Source of the DNA: Phycisphaerales bacterium UBA2266
GTDB taxonomy: Bacteria > Planctomycetota > Phycisphaerae > Sedimentisphaerales > Anaerobacaceae
DNA: 20,708 bases
Reading direction: 5' to 3'
NCBI GenBank assembly: GCA_002347125.1
Contig: DDXG01000290.1
Coordinates: forward strand, 1,254 to 21,961
The notes beneath the pieces were generated by a model that was not told where the DNA came from, ran no database searches, and saw only the letters and a list, made by a program, of their open reading frames with translations. Positions 6,003-13,604 of this stretch are shown piece by piece. Position 1 is the first letter of the stretch, and the number at the start of each line of letters is the position of its first letter. The position numbers and the translations under genes were made by a program.

Positions 6003-8213
6003 ATGGCCTTCCGGCGAATCGCCATAATCGTTCTGGCCTTGCTCGGCCATGCCATCCCGGCGCCGGCGGCGGGGAAGATCACCCTGCGCCTGGCCACCGG
6101 CAGCAGGACGGGCGTCTATTACCCCATAGGTTGTGGCCTCAAGAGGATCATCGAGGAGGCCTATCCCGACACCGTGGAAGTGGACGTGCTGGAGACTACC
6201 GGGACCGTCGAAAACCTGCTGTTGGTCAACAACGAGCAGGTGGACCTGGCCCTCGTCCAGAATGATACAGCCTACTACTTCAGCCACGGCCAGGTCATGT
6301 ACACCCTGCCTTCAAGCAAGGCGATGGCCGTGGCCTCCCTGTACACCGAGTTGGTTCAGATTCTGGCTACGCGAAAGAGCAACATAGAGCATCTCGACCA
6401 ACTCAAGGGCCGCCGAATCCGCACCGGTTCGCCGCCGGAGGATATCGCCAACAGCGCCACGATCATCTTCGCCCTGGACGGCTGGGAGGCGTCGGATCTG
6501 ACCGATGTGCGGTGCAAGTTCAGCGAGGCCCGGCAGATGCTGCTGTCCAACCAGCTCGATGCGGCCGTTGTCACCGCCGGTATCCCCACGCCCTTGCTGA
6601 CCGACACCGTCGACGGAGTCTCCCTCCAGGACCACGTGAGGATCATTCCCATCGGCGAGGGGCTGGCGAACCGCCTGATCCGCCGGTTTCCCTATTTCGT
6701 GTATACCAGCATTCCCGCGAACACGTATCGCCACCAGAGCGACCCGATCAGGACGGTGGGCGTGCGGGCCATCCTCGTGGCAAGGAAGGGTTTTGAGCAT
6801 CGCGAGGGCGATACGCGCAGACTGCCGCCCGACTTCGTCAAGACCCTGACGAGGTCTATCTTCGAGAAGACCGATCTGATCCGGCAGGGCCACGGTGTCG
6901 ACGGGGCCGATCTCAGCCAGTATGACCTACCCTTGAAGGAGGGTCTGCACGGCATCCTCGACCACAAGCTGCGCCCCATCATCCCGATTCATCCCCAGGC
7001 CAGGGCGTACTACGCCGAGAAGGGGCTGCTGAAGAAGACCCTGGTCGATTACCTGCCGACAATCCTGTGGACCCTCGCCTGCGTCATCATCCTGGGCTAT
7101 GTCATCCGGTATCGCGTGGCTATCCGACGGATTGCCCAGCGGCACATTCACGTCCGGCTGATCCTCGCATTTGTTTGCCTGTATATCCTGGGCGCCGTCG
7201 CCATGTTCTTCTGCGAGCGGTACAATAACCGGTGCTTTGAGAGCGTCGGCGAGGCCTTCTGGTCGATAACCATCTACATGCTGAGCGGCTTCGAGGACCG
7301 TTACCCGGTCACGTGGCCCGGCCGCGTCCTGTCGATTCTCATCTTCGTATTGAGCGTGTTGTTTTTCGGTGCCGTGGCCGGGCGGTTTGCGGCGGCTTTT
7401 CTGAAAAGGGAAGAGATCATGATGCCCAAAGACGTCAAGGACCATATCGTCATCTGCAACTGGAACGAACGCGGCAAGCGGGTGATTACCGAACTTCGCC
7501 ACCCGGAGGGCAGACCCGACGCGGACGTTGTTATCATTGACAACAAGGCGGTGGATGAAAAGGAACTGGCCCGCATGCCGGGGGCCAACAAACTCTATTG
7601 TATACACGACGATCCGATTCGGCACGGGACCCTCAAGAACGCCCGTGTCAGCGCCGCCGACACGATCATCGTCCTGGCCGACAACCACAGCCCCGATCCC
7701 GACGCGAAGTCCGCCATGATCATTCTGGCTCTGCTGAGTGAATGCAAACGCAGACGCCCGCACATCATCACCGAAGTGGTCAACTCCGACAACAGCCAAC
7801 ACCTGTCCGACGCCGGCGCCAACGAGACGATATGCACCACGGAAATCGGCGTCGGCATCCTTGCGCACTGTGCGTTGAACAAGCAACTCTCGGCCGTCTA
7901 CAAGGATCTGCTCACATACTCGTTCGAGGGCAACGAAATCTATATCATCCCACGGGAGCGATTCCCCGACGTCTTCATCGGCAAGACCTTCGCCGAGTGT
8001 GCGAATATGCTGTATCAGAGCCGCGACGACAGGAATCCCGTGGTCCTGCTCGGCATCCGCCGGGATGACAAGGTGATCATGAATCCACGGCGAGGCGCCG
8101 CCGGAGTGCTCAAGGAGGACTTGAAGATCGAAGAGACCGATGCGCTGATCGCCATGGCGTTTTCTTCGCCCGACCTGAGATCGCGTTTCACTCCGCCGTC
8201 AGAGAGTGTATGA
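6003..8213 (+). CDS. TAXI solute-binding domain fused to a two-TM ion-channel unit and TrkA/RCK domains
   Basis: A 736-residue fusion that looks like a ligand-gated ion channel. Residues 1-23 form a signal peptide (MAFRRIAIIVLALL...APAAG). Residues about 24-345 are a TAXI-type periplasmic binding domain, as in TRAP transporters: LATGSRTGVYYPIG, then GTVENLLLVNNEQVDLALVQ. A hydrophobic helix (about 350-370) leads to an M1 helix (383-405), a re-entrant-type segment with SITIYMLSGFEDRYPVT (about 419-435), and an M2 helix (441-467). The cytoplasmic part starts DHIVICNWNERGKRVITEL (about 480) with VVIIDN ending the second strand, an RCK/TrkA-N nucleotide-binding fold, and ends in a TrkA-C-like region (about 640-735). 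The pore lacks TVGYGD, so potassium selectivity is not assured; the CNWNERG loop resembles the GWNE of CASTOR/POLLUX channels. There are no TRAP membrane subunits beside it. The start is the ATG after GGAG; upstream in-frame codons precede the promoter. Confidence 0.88.
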   Translation: MAFRRIAIIVLALLGHAIPAPAAGKITLRLATGSRTGVYYPIGCGLKRIIEEAYPDTVEVDVLETTGTVENLLLVNNEQVDLALVQNDTAYYFSHGQVMYTLPSSKAMAVASLYTELVQILATRKSNIEHLDQLKGRRIRTGSPPEDIANSATIIFALDGWEASDLTDVRCKFSEARQMLLSNQLDAAVVTAGIPTPLLTDTVDGVSLQDHVRIIPIGEGLANRLIRRFPYFVYTSIPANTYRHQSDPIRTVGVRAILVARKGFEHREGDTRRLPPDFVKTLTRSIFEKTDLIRQGHGVDGADLSQYDLPLKEGLHGILDHKLRPIIPIHPQARAYYAEKGLLKKTLVDYLPTILWTLACVIILGYVIRYRVAIRRIAQRHIHVRLILAFVCLYILGAVAMFFCERYNNRCFESVGEAFWSITIYMLSGFEDRYPVTWPGRVLSILIFVLSVLFFGAVAGRFAAAFLKREEIMMPKDVKDHIVICNWNERGKRVITELRHPEGRPDADVVIIDNKAVDEKELARMPGANKLYCIHDDPIRHGTLKNARVSAADTIIVLADNHSPDPDAKSAMIILALLSECKRRRPHIITEVVNSDNSQHLSDAGANETICTTEIGVGILAHCALNKQLSAVYKDLLTYSFEGNEIYIIPRERFPDVFIGKTFAECANMLYQSRDDRNPVVLLGIRRDDKVIMNPRRGAAGVLKEDLKIEETDALIAMAFSSPDLRSRFTPPSESV

Positions 8214-8239
8214 GACGGCGGCTTGGCTACGCACAGGCG

Positions 8240-9082
8240 TCAACGCAGCCACTTGAGTTTGATGATTCCCCCGGTATCCTGGGCGATGTAGATATAACCG
8301 TCGGGATCCATGGTGACGCCCTCCTGGTTATCGCCCGGAAAGGCGTAGACATCCAGGAGTTCACAGTCACGCGAGTACACCAGCAGCGTGTTGGTTGAAT
8401 CGCTGACGACAAGCAGACGGTCCGTCTCGGCGTCGTAGTTCAGGGCCGACAGGTCGATGATTCCCGGCGAGAACCAACCGGTGATCCTGGGTCCGGTCGT
8501 GGCATCCCGAAGCGGCAGTTCCACCTGGAACACCGCCGAGATATCCTGCTCGTTTGAAAGGGTGAATGTCTGATTCGCCACATGGAAGAGGCCGCCCTGG
8601 GGGTGTGAATCATCGGGGACGAAGGTAATCCCCTCGATCCCTTCGCCGCCGGCCGCCAGCAGGGTCCGCCCCTCGAATTCCCTCGGGATGGAGAACTCCC
8701 GCAGGATGGCGAAGGTCTCCGGATCGACCTCCAGCACCGCTTCGGCCTCCTCGACGGCCACGTATAGCAGGCCGGATGCCGGATCACAAGTGACGCCTTC
8801 CAGGTCGGCGTCGCGCAAATGCCCCTGCTTGACCGGGGTCCCGTCGGTGGCGATTTCGCAGATATCGCCCTCATCGCCGACAACGAAGAGCGTCTTTCTC
8901 AAGGGATGCCAGACGATGCCGGAGGGCTCGTTGAAACCGATCTTGTCTATGTCGCCCACCCACTTGTTCGGGAAGATGATTCTCGACAGGATCTCCTGTG
9001 GGGTCGGGGTGCTTGCACACCCGTGCAGCAGGGTGACACCAAAGAACGCGGCCAACAGCGACAGACGACGACATACGAACAT
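8240..9082 (-). CDS. SdiA-regulated/YjiK-type beta-propeller lipoprotein
   Basis: A 280-residue predicted lipoprotein: a basic N-terminus, a hydrophobic core and the lipobox LLHGC with lipidated Cys22. The mature part repeats propeller-like blades: NEPSGIVWHPLRKTLFVVGDEG, DLEGVTCDPASGLLYVAVEE, EGIEGITFVPDD, DNQEGVTMDPDGYIYIAQDTG. The recurrent 'EG(V/I)T..P' plus 'YVA/YIA' pattern is that of the SdiA-regulated (PF06977) and esterase-like phytase propellers. No catalytic function is established for the family; binding of a ligand at the outer or inner membrane surface is the most that can be inferred. AAGGAG (9092-9097) lies 9 nt before the ATG. The gene converges on the channel fusion gene with only 26 bp between stops. 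Confidence 0.85.
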   Translation of the reverse strand: MFVCRRLSLLAAFFGVTLLHGCASTPTPQEILSRIIFPNKWVGDIDKIGFNEPSGIVWHPLRKTLFVVGDEGDICEIATDGTPVKQGHLRDADLEGVTCDPASGLLYVAVEEAEAVLEVDPETFAILREFSIPREFEGRTLLAAGGEGIEGITFVPDDSHPQGGLFHVANQTFTLSNEQDISAVFQVELPLRDATTGPRITGWFSPGIIDLSALNYDAETDRLLVVSDSTNTLLVYSRDCELLDVYAFPGDNQEGVTMDPDGYIYIAQDTGGIIKLKWLR

Positions 9083-9243
9083 CAGCGGTATCTCCTTGAA
9101 AACCGTCTCCGGGGTTCACCTTCGCCGCTGAGCGCAGCGGCCAATGACCCGGCTCAATGGCCCCGCATGGCCGCACAATAAGGCCGTTCCACCGCCGCGT
9201 CTCCGAGCAGATGCCGAGTCGCCGACGACCGCAGGGTCGCGGG

Positions 9244-9272
9244 AGAATATGAGAAAAGGGCCGTTTGTGCAA
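9244..9272 (-). promoter_or_regulatory. Sigma-70-type promoter for the lipoprotein gene
   Basis: On the minus strand TTGCAC (9267-9272) and TATTCT (9244-9249) are spaced by 17 bp, just downstream of an AT-rich TTTTTTAT tract. Transcription would start near 9237, leaving a long leader of about 155 nt before the ATG at 9082. Confidence 0.55.
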
Positions 9273-9405
9273 TAAAAAAGTCGGTACGGGCGTCGGTTGG
9301 CTGTTGGACGGGTTTTTCGCATGTTTGCGGCAGAATGGCGCAGGGTGCGGATGCGGCCGGCCCGTCAGGTATGGCAATATGTTCGTTATAGGGCGTTGTT
9401 TTCGC

Positions 9406-9435
9406 TTGCCCCGGTGTGCTGATTTACGCTACAAT
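9406..9435 (+). promoter_or_regulatory. Sigma-70-type promoter for the secretin-MscS operon
   Basis: TTGCCC (9406-9411) and TACAAT (9430-9435) are 18 bp apart. Transcription would begin near 9442, giving a leader of about 118 nt to the preferred secretin start at 9560. The predicted start coincides with an ATG at 9442 that opens an overlapping 74-codon frame. Confidence 0.55.
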
Positions 9436-9457
9436 CAATAGATGCGTGCTTGGTCGA

Positions 9458-9478
9458 AGGCAGCAGGCATTGCTGCCT
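9458..9478 (+). promoter_or_regulatory. Stem-loop in the secretin 5' leader
   Basis: AGGCAGCA and TGCTGCCT form a perfect 8-bp stem around the 5-nt loop GGCAT. It is not followed by a T-run, so it does not look like an intrinsic terminator. It sits about 16 nt after the predicted transcription start and could stabilise the mRNA or be a regulator site; both are inference. Confidence 0.5.
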
Positions 9479-9559
9479 CGATTCAGGATGGAGCCGCCGA
9501 CATAGCGCGATGGATTCGGAAACCGCGTTCGGAGAAGTCCGGTGATGGAAGGAAAGACT

Positions 9560-12424
9560 ATGGCTTCGTGTGCAGCGTCGTTCAGGCATCCGCGTTTTAT
9601 GAGTGCGAAGACCCTTGGGATCATACTTGCCGGGATAGCAGCCGTGGTGGCGTTGGCGGTTTTTGATGATGTTTGTGCTTGCGTGGCGGCAGCCCCCGAT
9701 GCGCCGGCCCCCGGGCAACCGGATGTCTTCCACAATGGGATTACCCGGCGGGGGCAATTCCTTGAATCGGACGAATTGGCCGGGTTGTTGGAGTCGATGG
9801 ATTGGGGACTGTCGAGGGCCCCGACTAACGAGACGTCGATCGTGAGCATGGTCGTCGCCAAGGCCGAAGAGGCTCCGGCGGCGCCCGCCGGGCCCCCGGT
9901 GGAGGCTGCGGCGCCCGAGGCGGCCCCGCCGGCCGTTGAGCCGGCTCCGCCAGCTCCTCCTGCGGCGGCTGTCCCGGCGCCGCCGGTGTTGGAGCCGCAG
10001 AGCAAACCGGCCAGTTTCACGACGCTGGTTGCGCTGCCCAAGCTCAGTAACACTGAGTTCAGCGAAATGAGTGAACAGCTCGCCATGTCGCTGGGGTCCG
10101 AATTGGGTTACATGACAGCCTCGTCCACGGTGGTCCGTTCGCTTCCGTCACCTCCGGCGGGCCTGATCGGTGTGCGGACGCTGGTGCGCTGCGAGCCGGA
10201 GCAGACACATGTGCTGCGTTTCGGCTGCCGGTTGTTCATTTCACAGCCTTCCCAGCTCTGGGTGATGGGCGTCATTGTCGCGGAAGACGGAACATTGGCG
10301 ATCAATCCCGATATGGCGCTCGTGGAGCCGCAGGTGGCAAAGATGATCGCATCGCTGAATGAGGTGCGCACCGGCCTGACCATTCGCGATCTGGAGGCGA
10401 AGCTCGTTCAACTGAGTTATGTGGACGCGAACGCCGCGATCAGTATGCTGGGGAGCCTCGGAGTGACAACGGCGGACAAGACGCCGGCGGCCGTCGAGTT
10501 CGCACAGCTTCCGTATGTCATGAAGGTGCCGGACCCCTCCAAGGAATACACGGGGCTCATCGGTGAAAAGACCACCGCCGCCAAGAGCAAGCTATCCCTG
10601 GCGCCCGGCGTCGCCTCGGACATGGCCGACAACACCATCGCCTCGCCCATGACGCAGCTCCTGGTGATGTTCCACCCGGCGCATCCCGAGCAGTTCAGCG
10701 AGGTCCGCCGGCTGCTGGACACGTTTATCGACCGGCCCGCGAGGCAGATATTCATCGAAGCGATGGTGCTCGAAATCAGCGAGGAGGGACTCAAGGAGTT
10801 GGGTGTCGAATGGGAATTGAAGGATGCCATCATCGATATCACCGGCGGGGCCCAGAACGCCGGCCTTAGCAAAAACACGCTCAATGTCAATTTGAAGGAC
10901 ACCTCGCTCGTCCACCGCATTTTCAATGGGCAGGTCCCGTGGGACTGGGACGTGACCATACGGGCCCTGATCCGCGAAGGCAAGGCGGAGGTGCTCTCGC
11001 GTCCCAGCGTCCTGACGCTCGACAACCGCCAGTCCACCATCCGCGTCGGCACGGACGTGCCGGTCGCCAGCAGCCTGGAGGGCATGACCGCGTACACCAA
11101 CCGGGTCAGTTTCAATTTCGAGTACCTGCCTATCGGCATCCTTCTGAACATCCGCCCGCGGATCAACGAAGCCGGCAGCGAGGTCAGCATGTTGATCGAC
11201 ACGATTGTCTCAGCCAAGGTGCCCGGCCAGGACCTGACCATTCGCGCCGGCACGGACGGCATGCCGCTGGCGTCGGCCCCGACCGTATCGACCCGCCGCG
11301 TGCAGACCTACAGCCGCATCGGCAACAATACACCCCTGATCATCGGCGGTCTGGTCGCCCGTGAGACGATACAGACGGTCGACAAGGTGCCGCTTCTCGG
11401 AGACATTCCGTGGGTCGGCGCCGCCTTCCGCGCCGAGAAGAACGAGAGTCTCAAGCGCGAAGTCATCATCGTCCTGACGCCCCACGTCCTTCCCGAAGGC
11501 AAGGACGTCCGCCGATCCTTCCCCAAGGACGAGGACTTCTTCGACAGCTTTGGGAACAATCTGTTCCGCGATTCCTACCGGATACGGAGCGAGGATGTCT
11601 TCGATCTGAGCTTTCTGCTGGAGAACCGGCGCATCGTGGCCTATCGGACGCTGGCCCGCCAGGTGGCCGAAAAGAACTTCCGCCTGGCCGACGTCGATCC
11701 GTTCCGGTCCTTTGTCCGCGACAGTGTTCCGGGCGAGTCGATCCTCGTGACCCGTATGATCTACGAAGTCGTCAAGCGGCTCAATATCGCCGACAAGATC
11801 GAACAATCGAAGATCATCTACTTCAAGAGCCAGCAGCAGCTCGGCGGCTACGACGTGAAGTTCTGCGACGAGCTGCTGAACGATCCGGCCACGGGCAAAC
11901 TCAAGAAATTCGGCGACAAGGCCCTGGCCATCACCTACCGCTTCGACCGCCAGTCCCTCGAACAGGGACGCCTCGGCAGCGAGCCGATTCCAGACATCTC
12001 TCTGATTGATTGCCCGAACCGCGAGGTCTGGGGCGCGAAGCTGTGGGAACTCAATCAGCCCACGCCTGACGGGCGCCAGCGGCACACGATCCTCATCCAG
12101 AACGAGTCCGACACCGTCCGGCTGCGGCGGGCGCTGGCGCTCAAGAAGGTCATCGTTCTCAACGGCGGCGTCGACCAGTTGCGGTTGAGGAATTTCAGCG
12201 TCGGCAAAGTGCTGCTTATGCCCGAACTCAAGGGCGAGCAGATTCACGTTATCGACGCCGATGCGGCGATGTTCTATTTCCACACCGAGCACTATTACGC
12301 CGCGGCGCTGGCCCGGATTGAAGAGCAGTTGAAGCAACTGGATGCGATGTTGCGCCTCCCGGAAATCAGCGTCCTGCTGGAGGCGCCGCTGCCCGACAAC
12401 AACAAGCGTAGTACGAAGGAATAA
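9560..12424 (+). CDS. Secretin-family outer-membrane protein (GspD/PilQ-like) with long C-terminal extension
   Basis: A 954-residue protein. After an N-terminal hydrophobic export segment (KTLGIILAGIAAVVALAV) comes a linker of about 45 residues made mostly of Pro, Ala and Glu, then N-domain-like modules (TIRDLEAKLVQLSYVDANAAI; PARQIFIEAMVLEISEEGLK). The secretin domain (about 459-647) is unmistakable: AEVLSRPSVLTLDNRQSTI, VGTDVPVASS, NNTPLIIGGLVARE, VPLLGDIPWVGAAFR and VIIVLTPHVLPEG. Residues about 650-954 form an extra soluble domain I do not recognise. Secretins make multimeric outer-membrane gates; no type II secretion, pilus or type III neighbours are in this window, so its machine is unknown. 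I chose ATG 9560 because AGGAAAG precedes it at good spacing; ATG 9545 behind GGAGAAG is possible. The stop overlaps the MscS start (TAATG), implying translational coupling. Confidence 0.9.
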   Translation: MASCAASFRHPRFMSAKTLGIILAGIAAVVALAVFDDVCACVAAAPDAPAPGQPDVFHNGITRRGQFLESDELAGLLESMDWGLSRAPTNETSIVSMVVAKAEEAPAAPAGPPVEAAAPEAAPPAVEPAPPAPPAAAVPAPPVLEPQSKPASFTTLVALPKLSNTEFSEMSEQLAMSLGSELGYMTASSTVVRSLPSPPAGLIGVRTLVRCEPEQTHVLRFGCRLFISQPSQLWVMGVIVAEDGTLAINPDMALVEPQVAKMIASLNEVRTGLTIRDLEAKLVQLSYVDANAAISMLGSLGVTTADKTPAAVEFAQLPYVMKVPDPSKEYTGLIGEKTTAAKSKLSLAPGVASDMADNTIASPMTQLLVMFHPAHPEQFSEVRRLLDTFIDRPARQIFIEAMVLEISEEGLKELGVEWELKDAIIDITGGAQNAGLSKNTLNVNLKDTSLVHRIFNGQVPWDWDVTIRALIREGKAEVLSRPSVLTLDNRQSTIRVGTDVPVASSLEGMTAYTNRVSFNFEYLPIGILLNIRPRINEAGSEVSMLIDTIVSAKVPGQDLTIRAGTDGMPLASAPTVSTRRVQTYSRIGNNTPLIIGGLVARETIQTVDKVPLLGDIPWVGAAFRAEKNESLKREVIIVLTPHVLPEGKDVRRSFPKDEDFFDSFGNNLFRDSYRIRSEDVFDLSFLLENRRIVAYRTLARQVAEKNFRLADVDPFRSFVRDSVPGESILVTRMIYEVVKRLNIADKIEQSKIIYFKSQQQLGGYDVKFCDELLNDPATGKLKKFGDKALAITYRFDRQSLEQGRLGSEPIPDISLIDCPNREVWGAKLWELNQPTPDGRQRHTILIQNESDTVRLRRALALKKVIVLNGGVDQLRLRNFSVGKVLLMPELKGEQIHVIDADAAMFYFHTEHYYAAALARIEEQLKQLDAMLRLPEISVLLEAPLPDNNKRSTKE

Positions 12425-13485
12425 TGCTGACCAAGGAATTCTACGGCAACACCGTGTTCGACTGGATGCACGCCGCCCTGATCATCATCGGGGCGGTGGT
12501 CCTGGGCAAGGCCCTTTACTGGCTGATCGGCCGGACCATCAAACGGATGGCCACGCGGACGCGGACGCGGCTCGATGACATCCTTATCGACATGCTCGAA
12601 GAGCCCGTCGTGTTCGCCGTGGTCGTCTTTGGCATCTGGTACGGTCTGAGCGTGCTCGAACAATCCCAGACCGTCGAGACGGCCGTCAACAAGGGCATCT
12701 ACATCCTCGTCTGCATCAACGCCGCCTGGCTTGTCACCCGGCTGTTCGACGCCATGGTGGAAGAGTACCTGATCCCCTTCGCCAGAAAGACCGAAAGCGA
12801 CCTCGACGATCAGTTGATTCCCATCGTTCGAAGGGGAATCAAGATCTCCATCTGGACGATCGCCGTCATCATGGCGGTAGACAACGCCGGCTATGATGTC
12901 TTTTCCATCCTGGCCGGACTGGGCATCGGCGGCCTGGCCTTCGCCCTGGCGGCCCAGGACACGGTCGGCAACTTCTTCGGCAGCATCGCCATCTTCGTCG
13001 ACAAACCCTTCAAAGTCGGCGACCGCATCCAGGCCTGCGGCCACGACGGCGTCGTCACGGCCATCGGCCTGCGGAGCACCCGAATCCGCACCCGCTACCA
13101 GGGACGGATCGTCACCATCCCGAACCAGCAGGTGGCCAAGGCCGACACCGTCAACGTCGACAGCGAGAACGGCCGTCAGATGTTCGCCGTCTACCGCCTC
13201 ACGCCCGACATGAGCGACGACAAGATCACCCTGGCGATGGACCTCCTCAAACGCATCGCCCAGTCCGATCCCGACACGATGGAGAAGGTCGTCACCGGGT
13301 TCATCGCCATCACCGAGTATTCCCGCGACGTGATGCTGCTGTACTGGATCAAGCCGGACGCCTCCAAGCTCGAGACGCGGACCCGCATCAACCTCGAGAT
13401 CATCCGCCAGTTCAAGAAGAACGACATCGAACTGGTCAAGGCCGCCCCCGTCCACACCAAAGTCAGCCAAGTCGAACTGCTGTAG
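12424..13485 (+). CDS. MscS-family small-conductance mechanosensitive channel
   Basis: A 353-residue inner-membrane channel that would open on membrane tension to release solutes under hypo-osmotic shock. Hydrophobic helices lie at about 13-35, 60-78, 93-110 and 138-158; then the family's pore helix and beta domain follow in AGLGIGGLAFALAAQDTVGN, FFGSIAIFVDKPFKVGDRI and IRTRYQGRIVTIPNQQVA. The pore helix is rich in Gly and Ala as in MscS TM3. An additional N-terminal helix relative to the three of E. coli MscS fits the medium-sized subfamily. It starts within the secretin stop codon and must be cotranscribed with it. Pairing of an MscS channel with a secretin is unusual; a shared envelope-stress or pressure-relief role is only inference. 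Confidence 0.95.
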   Translation: MLTKEFYGNTVFDWMHAALIIIGAVVLGKALYWLIGRTIKRMATRTRTRLDDILIDMLEEPVVFAVVVFGIWYGLSVLEQSQTVETAVNKGIYILVCINAAWLVTRLFDAMVEEYLIPFARKTESDLDDQLIPIVRRGIKISIWTIAVIMAVDNAGYDVFSILAGLGIGGLAFALAAQDTVGNFFGSIAIFVDKPFKVGDRIQACGHDGVVTAIGLRSTRIRTRYQGRIVTIPNQQVAKADTVNVDSENGRQMFAVYRLTPDMSDDKITLAMDLLKRIAQSDPDTMEKVVTGFIAITEYSRDVMLLYWIKPDASKLETRTRINLEIIRQFKKNDIELVKAAPVHTKVSQVELL

Positions 13486-13524
13486 GCAGTCCGGCCTGCC
13501 GGGTGGGGCCGCTGTGCGCACAGC
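13485..13524. repeat. Two inverted repeats between convergent MscS and hydF genes
   Basis: GGCAG/CTGCC (13485-13489 with 13496-13500, loop of 6) begins at the MscS stop, and 11 bp further is the perfect 14-bp palindrome GCTGTGCGCACAGC (13511-13524). Being at a convergent junction they might act as a bidirectional transcription end, but neither has a T-run, so a terminator call would be weak. The remaining 80 bp to hydF hold nothing I can name. Confidence 0.4.
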
Positions 13525-13604
13525 CATGCATCAGACCAAAATCGCGGCTCCATCGTCAGTAGCTGGTGGCTTGTGTCTTGAGTCGTGGGTCGCGCGTCTC
13601 CCTG

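Larger units (their letters stand above)
9083..9559. other. Divergent intergenic region between lipoprotein and secretin genes
   Basis: This 477-bp gene-free stretch holds a promoter in each direction (9244-9272 minus, 9406-9435 plus), an AT-rich patch with an A6 run (about 9271-9280) and a stem-loop in the secretin leader (9458-9478). Between 9083 and 9240 I see nothing beyond the lipoprotein 5' leader and its ribosome site. Confidence 0.6.

Noticed and set aside
6003..7040. Reading the TAXI domain as part of a TRAP transporter
   Set aside because: No TRAP DctM/DctQ-like membrane subunits occur beside it, and the frame continues without break into the channel and RCK parts.
11210..12337. 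375-codon minus-strand frame opposite the secretin C-terminus
   Set aside because: I checked whether the odd C-terminal extension might be an artefact of a real antisense gene. The plus-strand frame is continuous with the secretin, has balanced composition and couples to MscS, whereas the antisense product has no recognisable motif.
12295..13527. 410-codon minus-strand frame
   Set aside because: Antisense to the MscS gene; Asp/Gly/Val-rich low-information translation with no motif.
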